A stretch of 64,000 nucleotides of DNA from Tubulanus polymorphus (lineage: Eukaryota; Nemertea; Palaeonemertea; Tubulaniformes; Tubulanidae). Position 1 is the first letter of the stretch; the number at the start of each line of letters is the position of its first letter. The position numbers and the translations under genes are program-made. Location: NCBI RefSeq assembly GCF_964204645.1, contig NC_134031.1, forward strand, positions 4,509,001 to 4,573,000, given 5' to 3'. Of the stretch, positions 13,407 to 28,100 are shown piece after piece. The notes under the pieces were generated by a model. That model had not been told where the DNA came from. It did no database searches and worked only from the letters and a program-made list of their open reading frames with translations.

Positions 13407-16400
13407 CTAGCAATAAAAATGACATAGAAATCGACTTGCATAGTCAATGCAGGTCACATCTTAGAAGCTTTGAGATCAATTATGTCTTACCTTGCAATAG
13501 TGTCACCACCGAATGTACATCTAACTAATGTGTGATCTCAATCTTTTTAGCACTAGTTTATTAATCTAGTTTATTCAATACTCGTGATCACTTGACGTTA
13601 AGTCGGTCAAAATCTCGTTTATCATTCTTACGGGACTGACGACGGACAGATATAACCCCGGCGGCGACGACGGCGGCCGGAGACGATCGAACCGTCGAGT
13701 GAAATCATGTATGTCCCCACATGGGTAATATTTATTAGGCCCAATGCAGTGACAATACATTCGATTGAGAGATTTTGAAGTCAAATATAAACCAGTACTT
13801 TTTGGACCAATCAGGTGAATCGGGGAATTTAAATGACCCCTATGTAGAAAATCCCACAATAATAACGAGAAAATATCTTAAAGTCCGAAAATGTTTCCTT
13901 GAGCTCACAGGGGCCCGACATAATATGTTTTTGACCCCAATAGGTACTATTACTTAGGATTCCCCCGGTACTGCGAGCCAGTCGACGTAGGCCGTCCTTT
14001 TGACCGAACGGCTCCGATTTCAAAACAATACATAGTATAGTAATGCGAGAGGATACATTCGATGCGAGAGGAAATTCGTGTCGATATTATGAATAGTTTG
14101 ATAAATGAGGTTATATGAACATTAGTAAATTGTCCTAGTTTATAGTTGATACGTCCATTATGGTTGGTCTTTTTTGAAATACAGTCATCGTGGTTGAGGA
14201 ACTTACATTATAATTCCTTAAGCACGTAATCTGGCATTTTCTATAATTGGTGTATGAAAATAAATATGATTCACGTTAAAACCTTTCAATCGTTTCATGA
14301 AGTTTTTAGCAACAATCAAAGGTTGATTCAATCGAAGCCATTTGGGCTTTGCCCTGCTTTGTTTATTTCATCGTTGTTTCTACCATGAGTTTTCTTTGAA
14401 TGAATAATATTGACTTTTATTGCTAGTGGTGACTCTCATATTCGAGAAGTCTGAATTGGTCAGTGATGGTCAATTCATAAATTTGCAATGGTGAATCATT
14501 TTAGTCTGACACTAAACGCGGTATATCGTTCTCATATTCGAGAAGTTTGAATTGGTCAGTGGTGGTCAATTTATGAACATTAAAGAAATTTGTGGTTTGA
14601 ATAGAACAGCGCCATCAGTGATTGTATGACTTTGGCCAACGACTTGATATATTATGGCTGCTGACTAGCTTTATCTCCTGATAAATGTCACCATAAAGCA
14701 TTTCTGTTGTTTTAGTAGGAATAAAAAGCGATAAAAATCTTAATAGATCCCCGAAAAGTGGATGTATTAAGATCGTAGCTATATCGGCATGTGCGCCGGT
14801 CCGGCCGATCTCGTCGCTCTCGTACGTACCCGGCAGCAAACAAATGCATGGTAGGGAATCTGTGCGGTCACGTCTCCGATGAATCATGCTTAATTAATGA
14901 TGGTAATAGAAGCCATCAAAGGTTTTTAGGGGCGATAAAATCATATTTCGTCTCGTGTGACGTGAAATAGGTAGCCTCCGGTATCTGATTGGAGTTGTCC
15001 TGTGATGCTGACTATGGCAGGTGAGCTCAACTCTAGATGGTGACGCCATCTATCGGGACGTAAATAAGTGAGCGTAAATTTGAAAGCGATTGCTGCTATA
15101 GGGAGGATTTATAAGATTTTTAGGGCTTTATGGTAAAGGTAAGTTAGTTTATTCGCACGGGAAGGGTTTATGGATGAAACAGACAAAGGACGGGTTTGAA
15201 ATATGTTTCATGTTTGGTTTTAAACCGACACCGAACAGAGGTTGAAATAGAATCCCCATGCTGAATTAAATTCAATATTTTATTCAACGAGTAGAGCGAT
15301 GTAGACGAAGTGTGTTATTTTATATATATTTTTTATATTTAAGCAACACGGATCGAATCGTCCATTTATTTAAGCAACGCGCCTACAACGATTTGCCCAC
15401 AAAGTCCATTTATTTAACCAAATCGTCAACGCGAGTACCCAACGCGACCAAATCGCTCATCAAAGCGCTTTGATTCAATTTGCTACGACAGTGGAGCGTT
15501 CGGTGATAGATTAAAAACAAAATGGCGGCTTTTTCAATCGCAGAAAATTCAGGTTCCGGTCGTGGAGAGTAGGGTCATTTATTTAAGGCGATTCGATTTG
15601 TACCACGTGACAGTAATCGACGGAGCAAAGCGATTTTATACGAGTTGCTTAAATAAAAACGCCTTATGTATTTAGATGTATAACAATAAAGTAATAGTCA
15701 CATTTTTTTAAGTGGAGAGGTCAAGGAAATGTGTTCACGATCAATTACTTATTTTTATTCTGGTGTATTAATGTCATGGAGTTAGTTATTTCAGAATCAA
15801 AACGTTTGTGGAATTTCTCTTTGAAATCAAGAAACATCTTTGTTTGATTTTAATTAGGCTTAATTGATAGGCAGACTTTTGTGGTAACTAGGCCCATAAT
15901 AAGCCTGATCCTATTTAGGGCACTTTATTATTTTGCACTAACGATCATTTTTCACCTTTCACAGAAAACCATTTCTCGATAACGAGCCTAATAATTCAAT
16001 ATTGAAGAAATGGCGTATTCGCCGTTAAACAACAGTTAAGACTACATTAAGCTTTTGCCTGAAATTGTACGAGAGCTTTTCAAAACATAATCTACTACAA
16101 AGACAACAAAGTGATATACCTTTGTTAAATATTTATATATTTACCGATGTGCCTAGGCACGCCGTTATGACTTTGAGTCTATTGTCATGAAGAGCCCATG
16201 ATTTTTATATAGCCCCTCACTGCTCAGACACGTTCAATAAGTCAATATTTTAAAGCTTATGCTTTTTTTTTGTTAGGAAAATGAACTACGTATAAATGAC
16301 TATTTAAAAACGTTCCGCTGTTGAGTTCATGCTCGAATGAACTCATTGAAGAATGAAATGACATTGATTCTAACTGGTTCAACATTTCACCTGTATTTAT

Positions 16401-16672
16401 AACACTTAGTGAATATCGATGATGATGCTAATTAGCCATTGGCCTCGACTCAACTGTAATCTATTCAATCAGGAGGTTCCCATCAGTTGTAAGCTGGGAT
16501 TTTAAAGGGGCTGTATTGATCGTTAAGCGTATGACATCATGGCTGCTGAAAAAGTAGCGAGGCCCCCCCCCCCCCCCTAAAAAAAAGTACAAAAAATTAA
16601 GTTTAATTTGGTGTAATCTTCTATAATTTTTCACATTGAGCTAAACATACTTAAAAAGCAATTCATGGATGG

Positions 16673-16800
16673 AATATTGACAATGACATCCACTCTGGTA
16701 GGGGCTGCAGATATTTCATGTCTGGTGGCTGATTCTCAGAGGAGCAATAAGAATGATAGGTGGCCGCCCCTCAAAAACCTGTTGTGGAGAACACTCACTG
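16673..16800. repeat. dispersed repeat shared with 30474-30575
   Basis: Shares GACATCCACTCTGGTAGGGG, GTGGCTGATTCTCA and GTGGAGAACACT in the same order with the copy inside CNTRL. Class unknown. Confidence 0.55.
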
Positions 16801-18732
16801 CCACCCTAGAATTCCTTGATTCAACCTTTATTTTCAGTGAAATAAAAGTAATTCAGGATTTTCTCGTAATTCTATTTTCTTAGATTTGGCCAATTTGTGA
16901 GAATAGTCCAATAAACCAGTACTAAGCCTATCAGACCTTCTCACTCCCATGTTGGAAAAATCTTTTACATTTTTCCTTATTTCGATAGGTCTGCCCACTG
17001 CTATCTCAAAACGAAAAACCGAATGCCAGTGTAGTCTCCTGTGCTTTTATTTGAAAGCATTTTGAGAACTTGAAGGTTTGAAGAAGATGTTCAAATCTTT
17101 TATCCATTTCATTTCCCAAGAAAATCCTCGGTATACTGACTGAGTGAACTCATCATGGATAAAGCTATGAATTCATTATAAAGCGTAGGTCAAATATTTC
17201 ATTTCGGGCGGGATTGTAACCCGTTTTAAGTTTAAGCAAATAATCTAGAGCTACCTCAGTGTATAAATAACAGTACATGCCGGTTGTATGTGTGTGTGAT
17301 ATATGGAAACATTTCAGGATTTAATACATTATTGTTACCGGTTTAAGGGGGAACTGTCACCGGGTTTTATTGTGCTTAAGCCGCTACAAACATGAATGAA
17401 ATTAGAAGATTTACAACAAGTGCGTTCAATTCTATATCGCCGCCTGTTATGAGGTCACGGCGATCTTTCGCTGAACGCAATACGTTCGACGCAAGGCGCT
17501 CCGCGTAAAGCTCCGGATTTCGATAATAGCTCGGAGAATACGCCAGGTATGTTCGAAATAATACTACATGTTTCTTACTCGGTGCTTCTCAACTTATATT
17601 CTGTTGGTAGCGTGAACTTCAACTAAGTCGAATTAAGGCAACTGGCCCTGCTTTGAGTATTATATTCGCGCATGTAGCCTATATATGTGGCCAGTGGCTT
17701 GTTCTTGTAGAGACCAGGTCCAGGACATTAGAATCGATATCAATAACCTCTTCGACCTGGGAACTCATATATCATATATTATGCCCTATAGGTATTGTTT
17801 TCAGACATAGCACTTAACTTTTTGAATATTTTATCTGGCCTATGACTGTTTTTGTTGTAGTGTTTATGCCCTCGAGGTATCACGAGTACTGATTAGCTTA
17901 GCTTCTTTCAGTCATTCTATGCTAAACAGCATGTATCTACTCTCATTGACGTCTGCGCTGAACAAGGAGGCCCCTAGGTCTTTATCTTGCTCTTTTGAAA
18001 CCTTTTTTTCTGAATATCGAAAGATTTCTATTATTAAGGCCGGCTGGAAGGCTTGATAAGTTATTGGCAAATTGAGCTCGCGGCTTTATAAATAAATATG
18101 AACTACTTTATATTCTTGATCTTAATTTATGAATTAACTGTCCCTAGACTTCGTCGTCGACTGCTTCGATTAACCTATCATCATTAATGTCAAGAGCTCC
18201 GGAAATTTAAAATACATGCGCGCCATGATAATATTAGAATGTCAAATGCCGTGTTAACCGTACTTATAGTTCGAAATATCATGAAGACAATTTGTGAAGC
18301 TTAGAATACAATATCTTTTGCATGGATTTTTTTTTTAATCGCTAGATGGTGATTGCTTGTTGCCGTTAGACATTTTCCGATATCCCCTTGATATATATAT
18401 ATATCTGCTGTATATGTCGTCATGGAGACACGTGTATCTTACTCATAGGATTACGCGTTTTTGTCGGCAGTTTGCGTGTTGTATTCATTCATTCGTTTAA
18501 TTAGAAATCAATTGGCGTTTTATGACGATCGATTTTCCGGTCAAATCGTGCTCTTTGATTAATAACGCAGCGATGAATCAGAAAAATAATGTAGTTTTTC
18601 CGTACCGAATGAAGTTGTTCGTATCGCGGTCTGTCTGGGTGTACACGCGCTAGCTTTTCGCGTCATCGGAAACTTTGTTAAAAACTTTGTTCTTAACGAG
18701 CCAAAGTCTTGGAGTTTTACAGTCCATAAATT

Positions 18733-18964
18733 GGGGCCGGTTACATTAGTCATGGCTTAGATTTTAGACCAACTTTGTTCTCTATGTACTGTAGCTAATC
18801 TGACAACCATTTTTGGACCTAAGCCACCCTGTGTCCGGTTCCATTAAGTTGAGACGTGTGGTCTTAAATCTTAAGCCTGGTTTTAAGTTGTTTGATTAGC
18901 TTTAGAACAGAGTTGGTGTTAGACTGGTCTTAAGTCTAAGCCATGACTTCATCGAACTGGCCCC
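18733..18964. repeat. inverted-repeat element (GGGGCC ends)
   Basis: The left end (GGGGCCGGTTACATTAGTCATGGCTTAG) is the imperfect complement of the right end (CTAAGCCATGACTTCATCGAACTGGCCCC). The interior is rich in GGTCTTAA words. A related copy is at 55078-55233. Confidence 0.55.
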
Positions 18965-19191
18965 CTGGAATTTGCGGAAATATTTTGGATTTTATGTAGG
19001 ATCCATTTTGTTTGAAGATGGGGTCTCAAAGTTTTGAGTTGGTCGACGAAACTAAATTTGGCATTATGTCCGGAACTGGGTCTGTGCTTTTCGTATCTAT
19101 AGAAATTTGTAGTAAGAGAACGAATGTCTGATTATATTTTTCAGATTTCGCTGATAACTCGTAAGAGTATAGACAGCCGTCCAAGGGTAAA

Positions 19192-22100
19192 ATGAAGCGA
19201 GGGGTAAGTCCCGCGAGTCGGGGCTCTCGTTCGCCGAGTCGCGGAGCCCGCGCCGGTAAATCTCCGACGACGCTCGCCGCGAAAGCGCATTCGAAATCGC
19301 CGTCGCCGAGTCGCGGCGGCACGACGAAAATACCGGTCGTCAAGAGTCGAACGCCTACGCTCGAGTCGAGACGAGGGGAACGCGAGAAAGAGCCGGAACT
19401 GGAGGTCGTGACCGAAGAAACGTTCAGAGAAGAACCACCTGCTACAAAAGGTAACTTTAAAAGTATTTTTTTAAACGGCATTCTTGTAGAGAGTTCCTTC
19501 GACTGTAAAAAATTTGAACCTTCTATTAGTTAACCCTTTCAGTGCGTCTACACCGCAGTGCGGTGTATGAATCGGTGATGGATTTTGCTAGTACACTGCA
19601 ATACGAGGTATTGATGCAAATAGTTTCTATCTCTGTTGAAAGATGGCAGCACCTGTGAAACATAGTGAAATATTAGTAACTAACGATACATCGCACTCCA
19701 GTGTAGACGTACTATAGCGGTATGTCCGTTACTCAACACACTGGGGTGGAATTTCTAGAAAATTTCAAATTATCTCAGGCACTTAAGGGTATTAACTAGT
19801 AGCACTGAAAGGGTTAATACTTAGCTAATACTGTCAAACTCACAAGTCCTCTTGTTATGAGTCTTATATCTGTTTTCTAGGTTGTATGAATTTTAGAATC
19901 CCGGGTAGAATCACCATTTGAAATGCCTTCACAGCCCGTTTCATTAGTTTGTAACATTATTGCAGGTTCTCAAACGGGCGTTAGGTATATCAATGAAGAC
20001 ATGATCAGACGAATATCGAAAGAGGAAAATGTGGCAAACGTAACGAAGCTTAACTTAACTTTATCGAAAGAAGGGGCGAAGAAAATTAAGGTAATTACTT
20101 TCCTACAATGGGCGGGAAATCGTGTTATCAGGGTGACCACGATACTGGAAAAATGAGAAAACACAGGCAACTAAGTTCTCTGGGAAAACACAGGGAATTT
20201 GATAAAATTTGGTAGTTCTTTGATGAATAGCACAAGGAAAGGAAACTAACGCGCGCGTGTTTTCCTCACAAATTTGTTTCACTCACGAATTATGTTCTTC
20301 ATCGCTATTGTGAGAACGTTACAACTCTAAAAATCTTTGCTTGTGGTTTAACTTAAATCCCATGAATTGTATCAGCTGAAAGTTGAAATATTTCCTGGAC
20401 TAGCTCACTGCTGGATCTGAGAAGGTTCTGCTTTTACCTGATTGTGGTCACTCTGATTATGCGTGAACTTACAATAATTTTCTGCTAATTTTTTCTATTT
20501 CGTATTTTTGTCGTTGTTAGTATATCGAAAATTTGGAGCGATGTAAAAAGTTGCGCACGTTGAATCTCGGTTGTAACCAGATCGAAAAGATGGAGAAATT
20601 GGACAAACTCGTTCAACTCCGCGAGCTGAATATATCGTTCAACAACATCTCGCGCATCGAAGGAATCGAAAGCCTCGTCAATTTACAAATATTGAACGTC
20701 ACCGGTAACAAGATCGCGAGAATCCCCGTATTCGTTGGGAAAAAGTTGAAGGCGCTACGAACGTTTCGCATCGCGAAAAATAACATCGAAACGGTACGAA
20801 AAGTTAAATCGTGATATTTTTGACGAATGATAAAGAAGAGACTTTAACCTATTGCCATTAATTGTCGATCCATGGTGCTCTTTGTGGTTTTAAAACTTAA
20901 AGCTTAAAGTTTATGTTGAAACTGGGTTTTGGTAGATTAGGAATAATTAGTATATTTCATGGATGGGTGAATCCCTTTAATTTTCTGATGATTTTTGAAA
21001 TTTTAAAAGCAGTTTATTGTGCATTTTATTTTAATCAGTAGTAAAAATGAGGTATATCGTGAAATCATGGATTAGTGGATTTTCAATTGCCTAAACTCTA
21101 CCTAACCTGACAATGATCTCTAGTGAGAGTTGGTAACGTTGAGTCATTTTAAATTTTCGATTAAATAGATTCTTGGTTTTCGAACTTTTAGATCTGTACA
21201 TAGTGGGTTTTTATCATATCATCTATTCTTCGCGTTATGAGAGTGGTGAAATTCTACTTTCTCTTCCATAAGATTCAATTCATTTTATTTTACAGTTAAA
21301 TGAATTGAGTAAACTGCGACCGTTGACTGATTTGATGCAGTTAACAGTTTCCGACAACCCGGTGTCATCGTTGCCGCATTGTCGATCGTATTGTATATTC
21401 TACTTGCGGAGTCTGGAAATGGTCGACGGACGATCGATCACCGCCGATGAGAGAACGGCCGCGCAAGATCGATTCGAACAAGGTACGAGTTCGAAATAAT
21501 CCCAGGGGCAAAAGCCTTTTACACTGAGTTTACAGGGCTGTGGTGAGTGCCGAGAATGATTGGTCTTTTATTTAAGACGCAATTTAAGGCTATTTCACTT
21601 CCGGAGTAAACCATGCTAGACCATCTTGAAAACTTGGCGAATCAGATTAATCTAGAAAACAAAATCTGGGAATTTGACAAATTTTGCATAAAACCTGGAT
21701 GAAAACTTGGGGAATTTGGATATATTGTTGACCACATATACCTCATGAAAAATTAATGAATTGTCACATTTAAAACCCTAGAATTCTGATATAACATCAG
21801 GGAAAACTCACAGAATTTGTAAATTGGTGAAAAGTGGCCACCCTGTCATAGTGACTTACTTGAACATAATAAGGTTTTAAAAAATAAAACAAGTGCAACT
21901 GCTATAATGAAACAGGTGTTATCCAAGAACTACTTTAATATGAGGCTTTGTGAGTTGTTTTGAATTTCTGATTTCGATCGTTTTCAGATGAGGTTCAAAA
22001 TCTCGGACGGCAATTGGAAGAAAAAGATCGCAAGATGTCGGAACTGGAGGATAATCTCATGCAAGTTCACCAGGAAAAGAAAGAAACCGAAGAACGCGAA

Positions 22101-25100
22101 AGGGGTTCGAAAGAAAAACATAAAACCGACAAACAGATACTCGATGAGCTACGTAAAGAAATGCAAACTAAAGACTCCCTAGTAAGTCACACAAGGAAAG
22201 AAATTTAAAAATGGAAAGAATTTTCAGTTTGTTCTCTTTTATTTGGATCTCTATCAATCTTTGAATTGGGGAAAATCGCAGAATGACTTTTTCCCAAAAA
22301 GTTCTTAATGCAAGCAACGAATATGAATTTCACTGCTGTAAGCCCAAAGGTCCTGAAAATACCTGTTTACGATGGAGTCGATGTGGCTATGAACTGCGTA
22401 ATTAATCGCTTGCTCGAATGAATTTTTCAGCTGAAAAAGAAAACTTCCGAATTGACGAAGGCGTGCGAGAAACATTATGAATTAGAACAAGAGCTCGCGT
22501 TCTATAAGATCGATCATAAATTCGAAAGTTTAGGTAAACCACCGGAACGGAGCCCCGGTGATGTAAGTTTGTTATTTTGGTGAGTGAAATAATCATAGAT
22601 TCGATAAGAAATTAAGGAAATTTTGTGTTTATTTTCTGGATAGGATGGTGAAGACGAAGAAGGCGGATTATTCGGCGAAAGTCCGTACTTAGGTCGCGGT
22701 CGTTACAAAGAAAATAAACGCGCGTTCGAAATGTCAAGCGGTGCCAAACCGAAGCGAGCTCAGATGTACAGTCTAGGTGGCGCCGGAATCGGCGGAGCAG
22801 GTGTTAAACGTGGAAGCGGCGATAAGTTATATTCGCCGGTCAGTCCGGTCGATAGAACGGATGACGGTCAGGAAGACGACGACACCGAGTTGTCGGTTAC
22901 AGCAGAGATGGAACGCCTCGAAACGGAAAAGATCAGACTGCTAAAACTGGAAGAAGATATGCGCGATAAGGAAGAGATGCAACAAGTTCTCGACAACGAG
23001 TTGGAATTTAAACAACGCGCAATCGAACAAGGTAAAGGAGCTAATTGAACTATTGAAGGCAGGGTTTGAATAACCTACAGTAGTTTTTACAATTTTTAGC
23101 TTGAAATAGTTGGTTGGAACAGTAGGTATAAAATACCTGACATTCCTTGAAAACTTGTTCAATTTTGAGATAAAGGCAATTAGAAATTTGTAGTGTAGTT
23201 TGCAGTTGTACAGTAAACTACGCCTAAATGGTACAGTTGGGACTAGGATTTGTTTTTACCTAATTAGGTGGGTAATGAATTAGAAAACAAGCTTAGTTAG
23301 TGTTAAACATAAAAATTTGCCTAGAAAATCACTGAATTAATGGTTTACTCAGATAAACATTACTGGTTTTTGAGGAGTCGACAGTAATTTGGATATGAAA
23401 GTGATTCAGTGTATTCTGAAATGACTGATCTATTGGGACCCTGCGAATTGAAAGTAGATTCCCAAAAGATTGGAAATTTGATGTTGTTACGTGGGAAATG
23501 TGGATAACCATTGATAATTCTTTCAGCCGAAGTTAGATTGGGTAAGTTACAGAATGAACTGCAGCAGACCGAATCTCAAGTGTTGATCGCTACCGAAGAG
23601 TTCAACCGCATCGCTCAGGATTTACCGATTCGAGAACTAACCGAGGATGACAAGGATGAAATCCGACACAAAATGGCTAAAAAGATGCAGATGGTTAGTA
23701 GTAAACTGAGTGGATGTCTATCTTGCTGAGCAAGCACGCGTCTACCTGATTGTTTCGTGTGTTTTTGTAGGTGAATCAGTTGAGGGACGAAGTACAGGAT
23801 CTTGAAGCTGATATGAAACAGGCCGAGGACAACGTCCGGCAACAACAGATATCCGTCGATGAAATGAAAGAACAGATGAAAGATTTAGACACCTCCGACG
23901 CCCGCTATGTAAGTTATCGGTCACTAAACTACAGTCGAAAATCCGATAGAATTAAAGTTTTGTTTATGGCAAATTTCGTAGTTATTTGGTGGTTATTTGT
24001 TGCGTAAAGTTCATGAAGTGGCAATTTGAGTTTTGTTTTTAGGAAATAGTGAAAAATTATTTGTTTAGAATCTATCGCTAATTTTCATAGTTTTATAGTT
24101 AATTTCGAATTGTTTTTACAGAGTGCTTTAAAAGTGCAAGTGGCTGACAAAGAACAGCAAATTACATTCGACAACGAACAGTATTCAGATATGCAAAGAC
24201 AGTTGGATAATATGTTAGCGAGGATTGCGAAAGAGACGTCAGATATTAAAAGATTGGAGCAGCAGTTACGAGATGGTGAGCGATCAACGAGATTGTTAAC
24301 TACTGAAGAAAAATTACTTGAAATGTTTAGTTTGCTTTCAGTAATGGTCTCAATTTAATCAATTGCTAAATTACAAGTTTTGAAATCAAGACAAATAAAT
24401 CATTGATTTTATCCTGATTACTCGGTTGTTTGCCATATAAATCTTAATATTTGCGCTATGAAAAATTAAATGATTACTATTATCATTATTACTCATCTTT
24501 GATTGCAGGACAAGCAGCGCAGAATGATGAAATGAAAGCCGAACTGGAGGGAATAATCACGGGATTGCAGGATTATTTGTGGAACGTTCGGAAACAGGCG
24601 GACATACAGCGAGAATCGTACAACGACATGCTACGCGAAAAAGAGAGTTTGGTTCGTAAGTTGCAGAATCTCGAGGGCGAGATGTCGATGATGGAAACCG
24701 AGGCCGGCGATTATAAAGAACTTCAAAAGGTAAAGCACCGTGTTTCATTCGTTAGATTTCGGAGAATTTTTGGAGAAATACTGATCGGATTTGTTTGATG
24801 AGTACTGAAATAAGAATGGTGTCTTTCCCTGCATGAAACTGAAAAATTTGAACATTTTCATTGATATTCGTTAAAATGTTCCCGAGCACATTTCAGCTTC
24901 TGTTTTGTTCTGCATAGAATGTGAAAAAGTTTTCCGGGGTTAATGTTGAAACGTCATTGCCTAAAACAATTTTCATTAACTTTATTGATAAGGCTAACAT
25001 AAAATGATACCTTGTTTCTCCGAAACACTTCTGTAAACTGCAGTGAAGTTTATGATCAGTTCATTTCTATAACTGCCGGCTCTGTTGTGGTCAGATTGAT

Positions 25101-28100
25101 CAGGATTTCTAAAAAAGTAATGTGCAGGGTAGATACGTAGGCGGTTGGCTGGGTCAACTTTTAAGCTCAACAGAAATCAGGAACAAGGTATCAATTCTTT
25201 TTAGCCTCTCGTGCATATTATTACTATCATGTTTGCAACCTTTTTCATTTTTGATGAGAATTATCAAATGAACTAATTAAATGTATGTCCATCCTTGTAA
25301 TGAGTAATGATTATTTGATGTTGTGATATATTGTTATTATAGAGATTGGCAGAAATGGAAGAAACGTTGCAGGATCAGCAGGATCTGAACGCGTCGTTAC
25401 AGCAACAGTTGCTCGAATCGCCGAACATCTATCAAGAAACCGAAAAGAAACTGGAAGCAGCCGAAGATGAAATCAGCGAGCTTCAGCACGCTTTACAAGA
25501 GGAACGACAAAAGGCTCAGGTAGGGATTTATCGTCATTCCGGTTAAATTGAGGGTGGTTTCTTCGACATAAAACCATAAAAGTGCAATGCATAGGCCTAT
25601 TGGTTCTGTTGTTGAAACCTGACAGCAAACCTTAGAATATGCTTAGTACAGTGTAAACGCTACTTTACTAGAAATTTGTTCTCGATTTTGAGAGTTGAGA
25701 ACTTTTTTTTCCGCGAATGACAAAAAATGTTATTAAGATTATTACTGCATATATGGCACTATATTTATATATCATAGTCCCACTTTACAGAGGAATAAAG
25801 TTTCAGTTTTTCTAAGCAAATCCAGTAATTCTATTATCCAGCATCGCTTGAGGGTTGGAAATTAAAAAATCATCGTCGTTGAATTCGCATTGTTGTAAGT
25901 TTTGTCGAAAATCGCATTAGGACTTTTATATTGATGTACGCGCATGTGAAAAGTTGTCGATCGTGTTGACAGTACAATCAAAATATGTTTGCTTTTCTGT
26001 TTGCGCCCTTTCACTGGCTTCTTTTCACTCGCTATGTGTGTGTGTGTTGATCTTAATAAAAAAAGATTTTTAATTCAAACCTAAATCAACTTCGCGAACA
26101 ATGGAAATGCATTGTTCGCAGATATACCAGTATATATACACCATTAGTTTCGTTGCTATCCCTCTCAATCGCTATACGTGCCTGCCTGTTCATAGTATTT
26201 TTTCAAATACACATTATATATATACAAACAGTAAAACGAACGGTTTTTGTTCGATTTCCTTCCTTGATTCCGATGATTATACCCGCTAATATATACTAAA
26301 AGGCTATAGTTACTGGCAGACTATTCATACCGGTGGCTATACGAATATGTATAGTACGTTGTAGATTGTTAGATTGTAATGGAGATTTTTTTATTGGCCT
26401 TTGAGCGCGCGATTTGCTCGAATGAACATTCGTGCCTTGTACACGTGTAGCCGACTAATACGTACTAGTAATACATACTAATTTGCGACCGTGGAATAAA
26501 GCTTTTTTCAAACGTCTTGAATGTAAATTACTCGTGGCTTCTGTCGGACTTCATCAAATAATCATATCCGTTATGACGATTGTGCGCGGCGTCGTTGTTG
26601 TTGTTCGGCACTCGCTCGATTGAGACGCGAAAAAAAACCTGTTTTCTTTCTCTCTTTTTTTCGCGATCGACGACGAAATAAAAATATTTCTATACCGATG
26701 ATCGTATTACCCGCCGTCGTGTAATGAATAGAGGTAACTCGCCGTCGTGTAGCAGACGGCGTCGAAGAACAGCAGCGGTTAAATATCGTCATCTTCTTCA
26801 CTTGCAGCAAGAACGCGATGAACTAACTCGCCAGCTCGGCGATACGGCCAAACGCGTACGCATCGTTGAACAGGCGCTCAATACGGCTGACGCGAAGGAA
26901 GATGAGGTTCTGAACCTCAGCGATCAGTTGGCGCAATTACAGGTAAGATTCTAGCTATAACCTTCGCTGGATTTTTAGGCTCAGGCCAGGTTGGAGCTGA
27001 AATTCTAGACTTGAGGCTATAACCTTTGCTGGTTCATTAGGCTCGAGAGCTGGTTGCGTAAGCCTGGGTGAATCGAGTTATTCCCTTCAGGTAACAGAGA
27101 ACTATCGTGACTTATTTGGTAACAGTAACATTTATTAATTATTCCGAAGTCTTTGATATTGTGCTATGATTTGGATATTGAATAAGTTTTTCATTTTAAT
27201 TTCTAAGAATGCATTAAAGTTTTGATTGATGGTATTTTTAAAGCTTTTTATTTTTTTCCGCGCAGAAATATCCAACTAAGTAGCATTGATTACGATAATC
27301 TTTCGAATTTAACTCGCAATTATGTTTTCATTAATTTTTAGCTTGCATGCATAGATATATAAACTGTATTAGAAGTATATAGACCTACTAGAATACTTCT
27401 ACTCTACCCCTCGACTCATTTAAATGAATAAACAGAAGAATGTCTAGGGTCTACTACCGTTAAGTTGATCAATGTGAAGTGTGCGAGCTTTTTAAATCGA
27501 CGTTCAATAGTCGCGTATATACAATTTGACAGTAAGTCATTACGGTTTGAATGTGAAAGTCAGTCGACTATGGAAAACAGCTGTGCCTGCGTTGTCACAC
27601 GCGAAAAACATTGCCGGCGAAGAATCACGCTATCTGCCTTTACAATAGCTAATTAAACCGTGTAATTTCTCACGCCGCGGATTTCACACGTACGCGAGCG
27701 GTCTCTTGCTGCCGGTGCGTTAATGACGATTTTTGGTTACTAATTTGTCTGCATCGGACTACAATGCAAAAAAATTTGAAAAATGTTCACGTTTAGGAAA
27801 AAAACGTGCAAGATGCTCGTGACGAATATTCATTCAGGATGGCTCCTGACCTAGAAAACCTGGAAAATTCGAGAAATCGAGAAAAAATCTGTGAAAACAA
27901 ATTTTACCAAAAACCTGGAAAACAGGGAATATTGACGACGTGTTTCTTTATTTAACAGTACGTGATTTAATGAAAAATGAATGAATTGTAACATTCGAAA
28001 TCTAGAAAATTTCACTTATTCACTCAGGGAATTTTACGAAATCACATGGACAAATCAGGGAACACTGAGGGGATTTGTAAATGAGCGGAAAGTGGCCACC

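Larger units (their letters stand above)
13407..19144. other. long gene-poor interval with repeats
   Basis: No convincing protein-coding exon. It holds a direct repeat pair (14434-14478 and 14529-14573, TTCGAGAAGT.TGAATTGG), a segment at 15342-15655 bounded by TTTAAGCAAC/GTTGCTTAAA (possible MITE), a C16 homopolymer near 16563-16577, and a dispersed repeat at 16673-16800. The CpG-rich block at about 17400-17546 ends at a donor (CGCCAG, then GTATGT) and could be a non-coding first exon of CNTRL; its frames are closed or lack a start. A hairpin repeat lies at 18733-18964. Confidence 0.5.
19192..21482 (+). other. CNTRL: CNTRL segment 1: head and leucine-rich repeats (coding exons 1-4)
   Basis: Exons 19192-19450, 19966-20090, 20521-20793 and 21296-21482. 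The head is rich in RSPSRG-type and KSPSPSRG motifs with P-S sites. The LRR part has repeats such as LRTLNLGCNQIEKM, LRELNISFNNISRI and LQILNVTGNKIARI, closed by the cap region (HCRSYCIFYLRSLEMVDG). Intron 1 carries a TTAA-flanked MITE and intron 2 a CAGGGTGGCCAC-family element. Confidence 0.9.

Noticed and set aside
17390-17546. Coding first exon of CNTRL
   Set aside because: The one frame open to the donor lacks an ATG and meets a stop in the next exon; at most a non-coding exon.
19026-19481. 151-codon open frame on the minus strand
   Set aside because: It is antisense to the S/R/P-rich first coding exon of CNTRL, whose CpG-rich codons leave the opposite strand open; the plus strand has the start, donor and homology.
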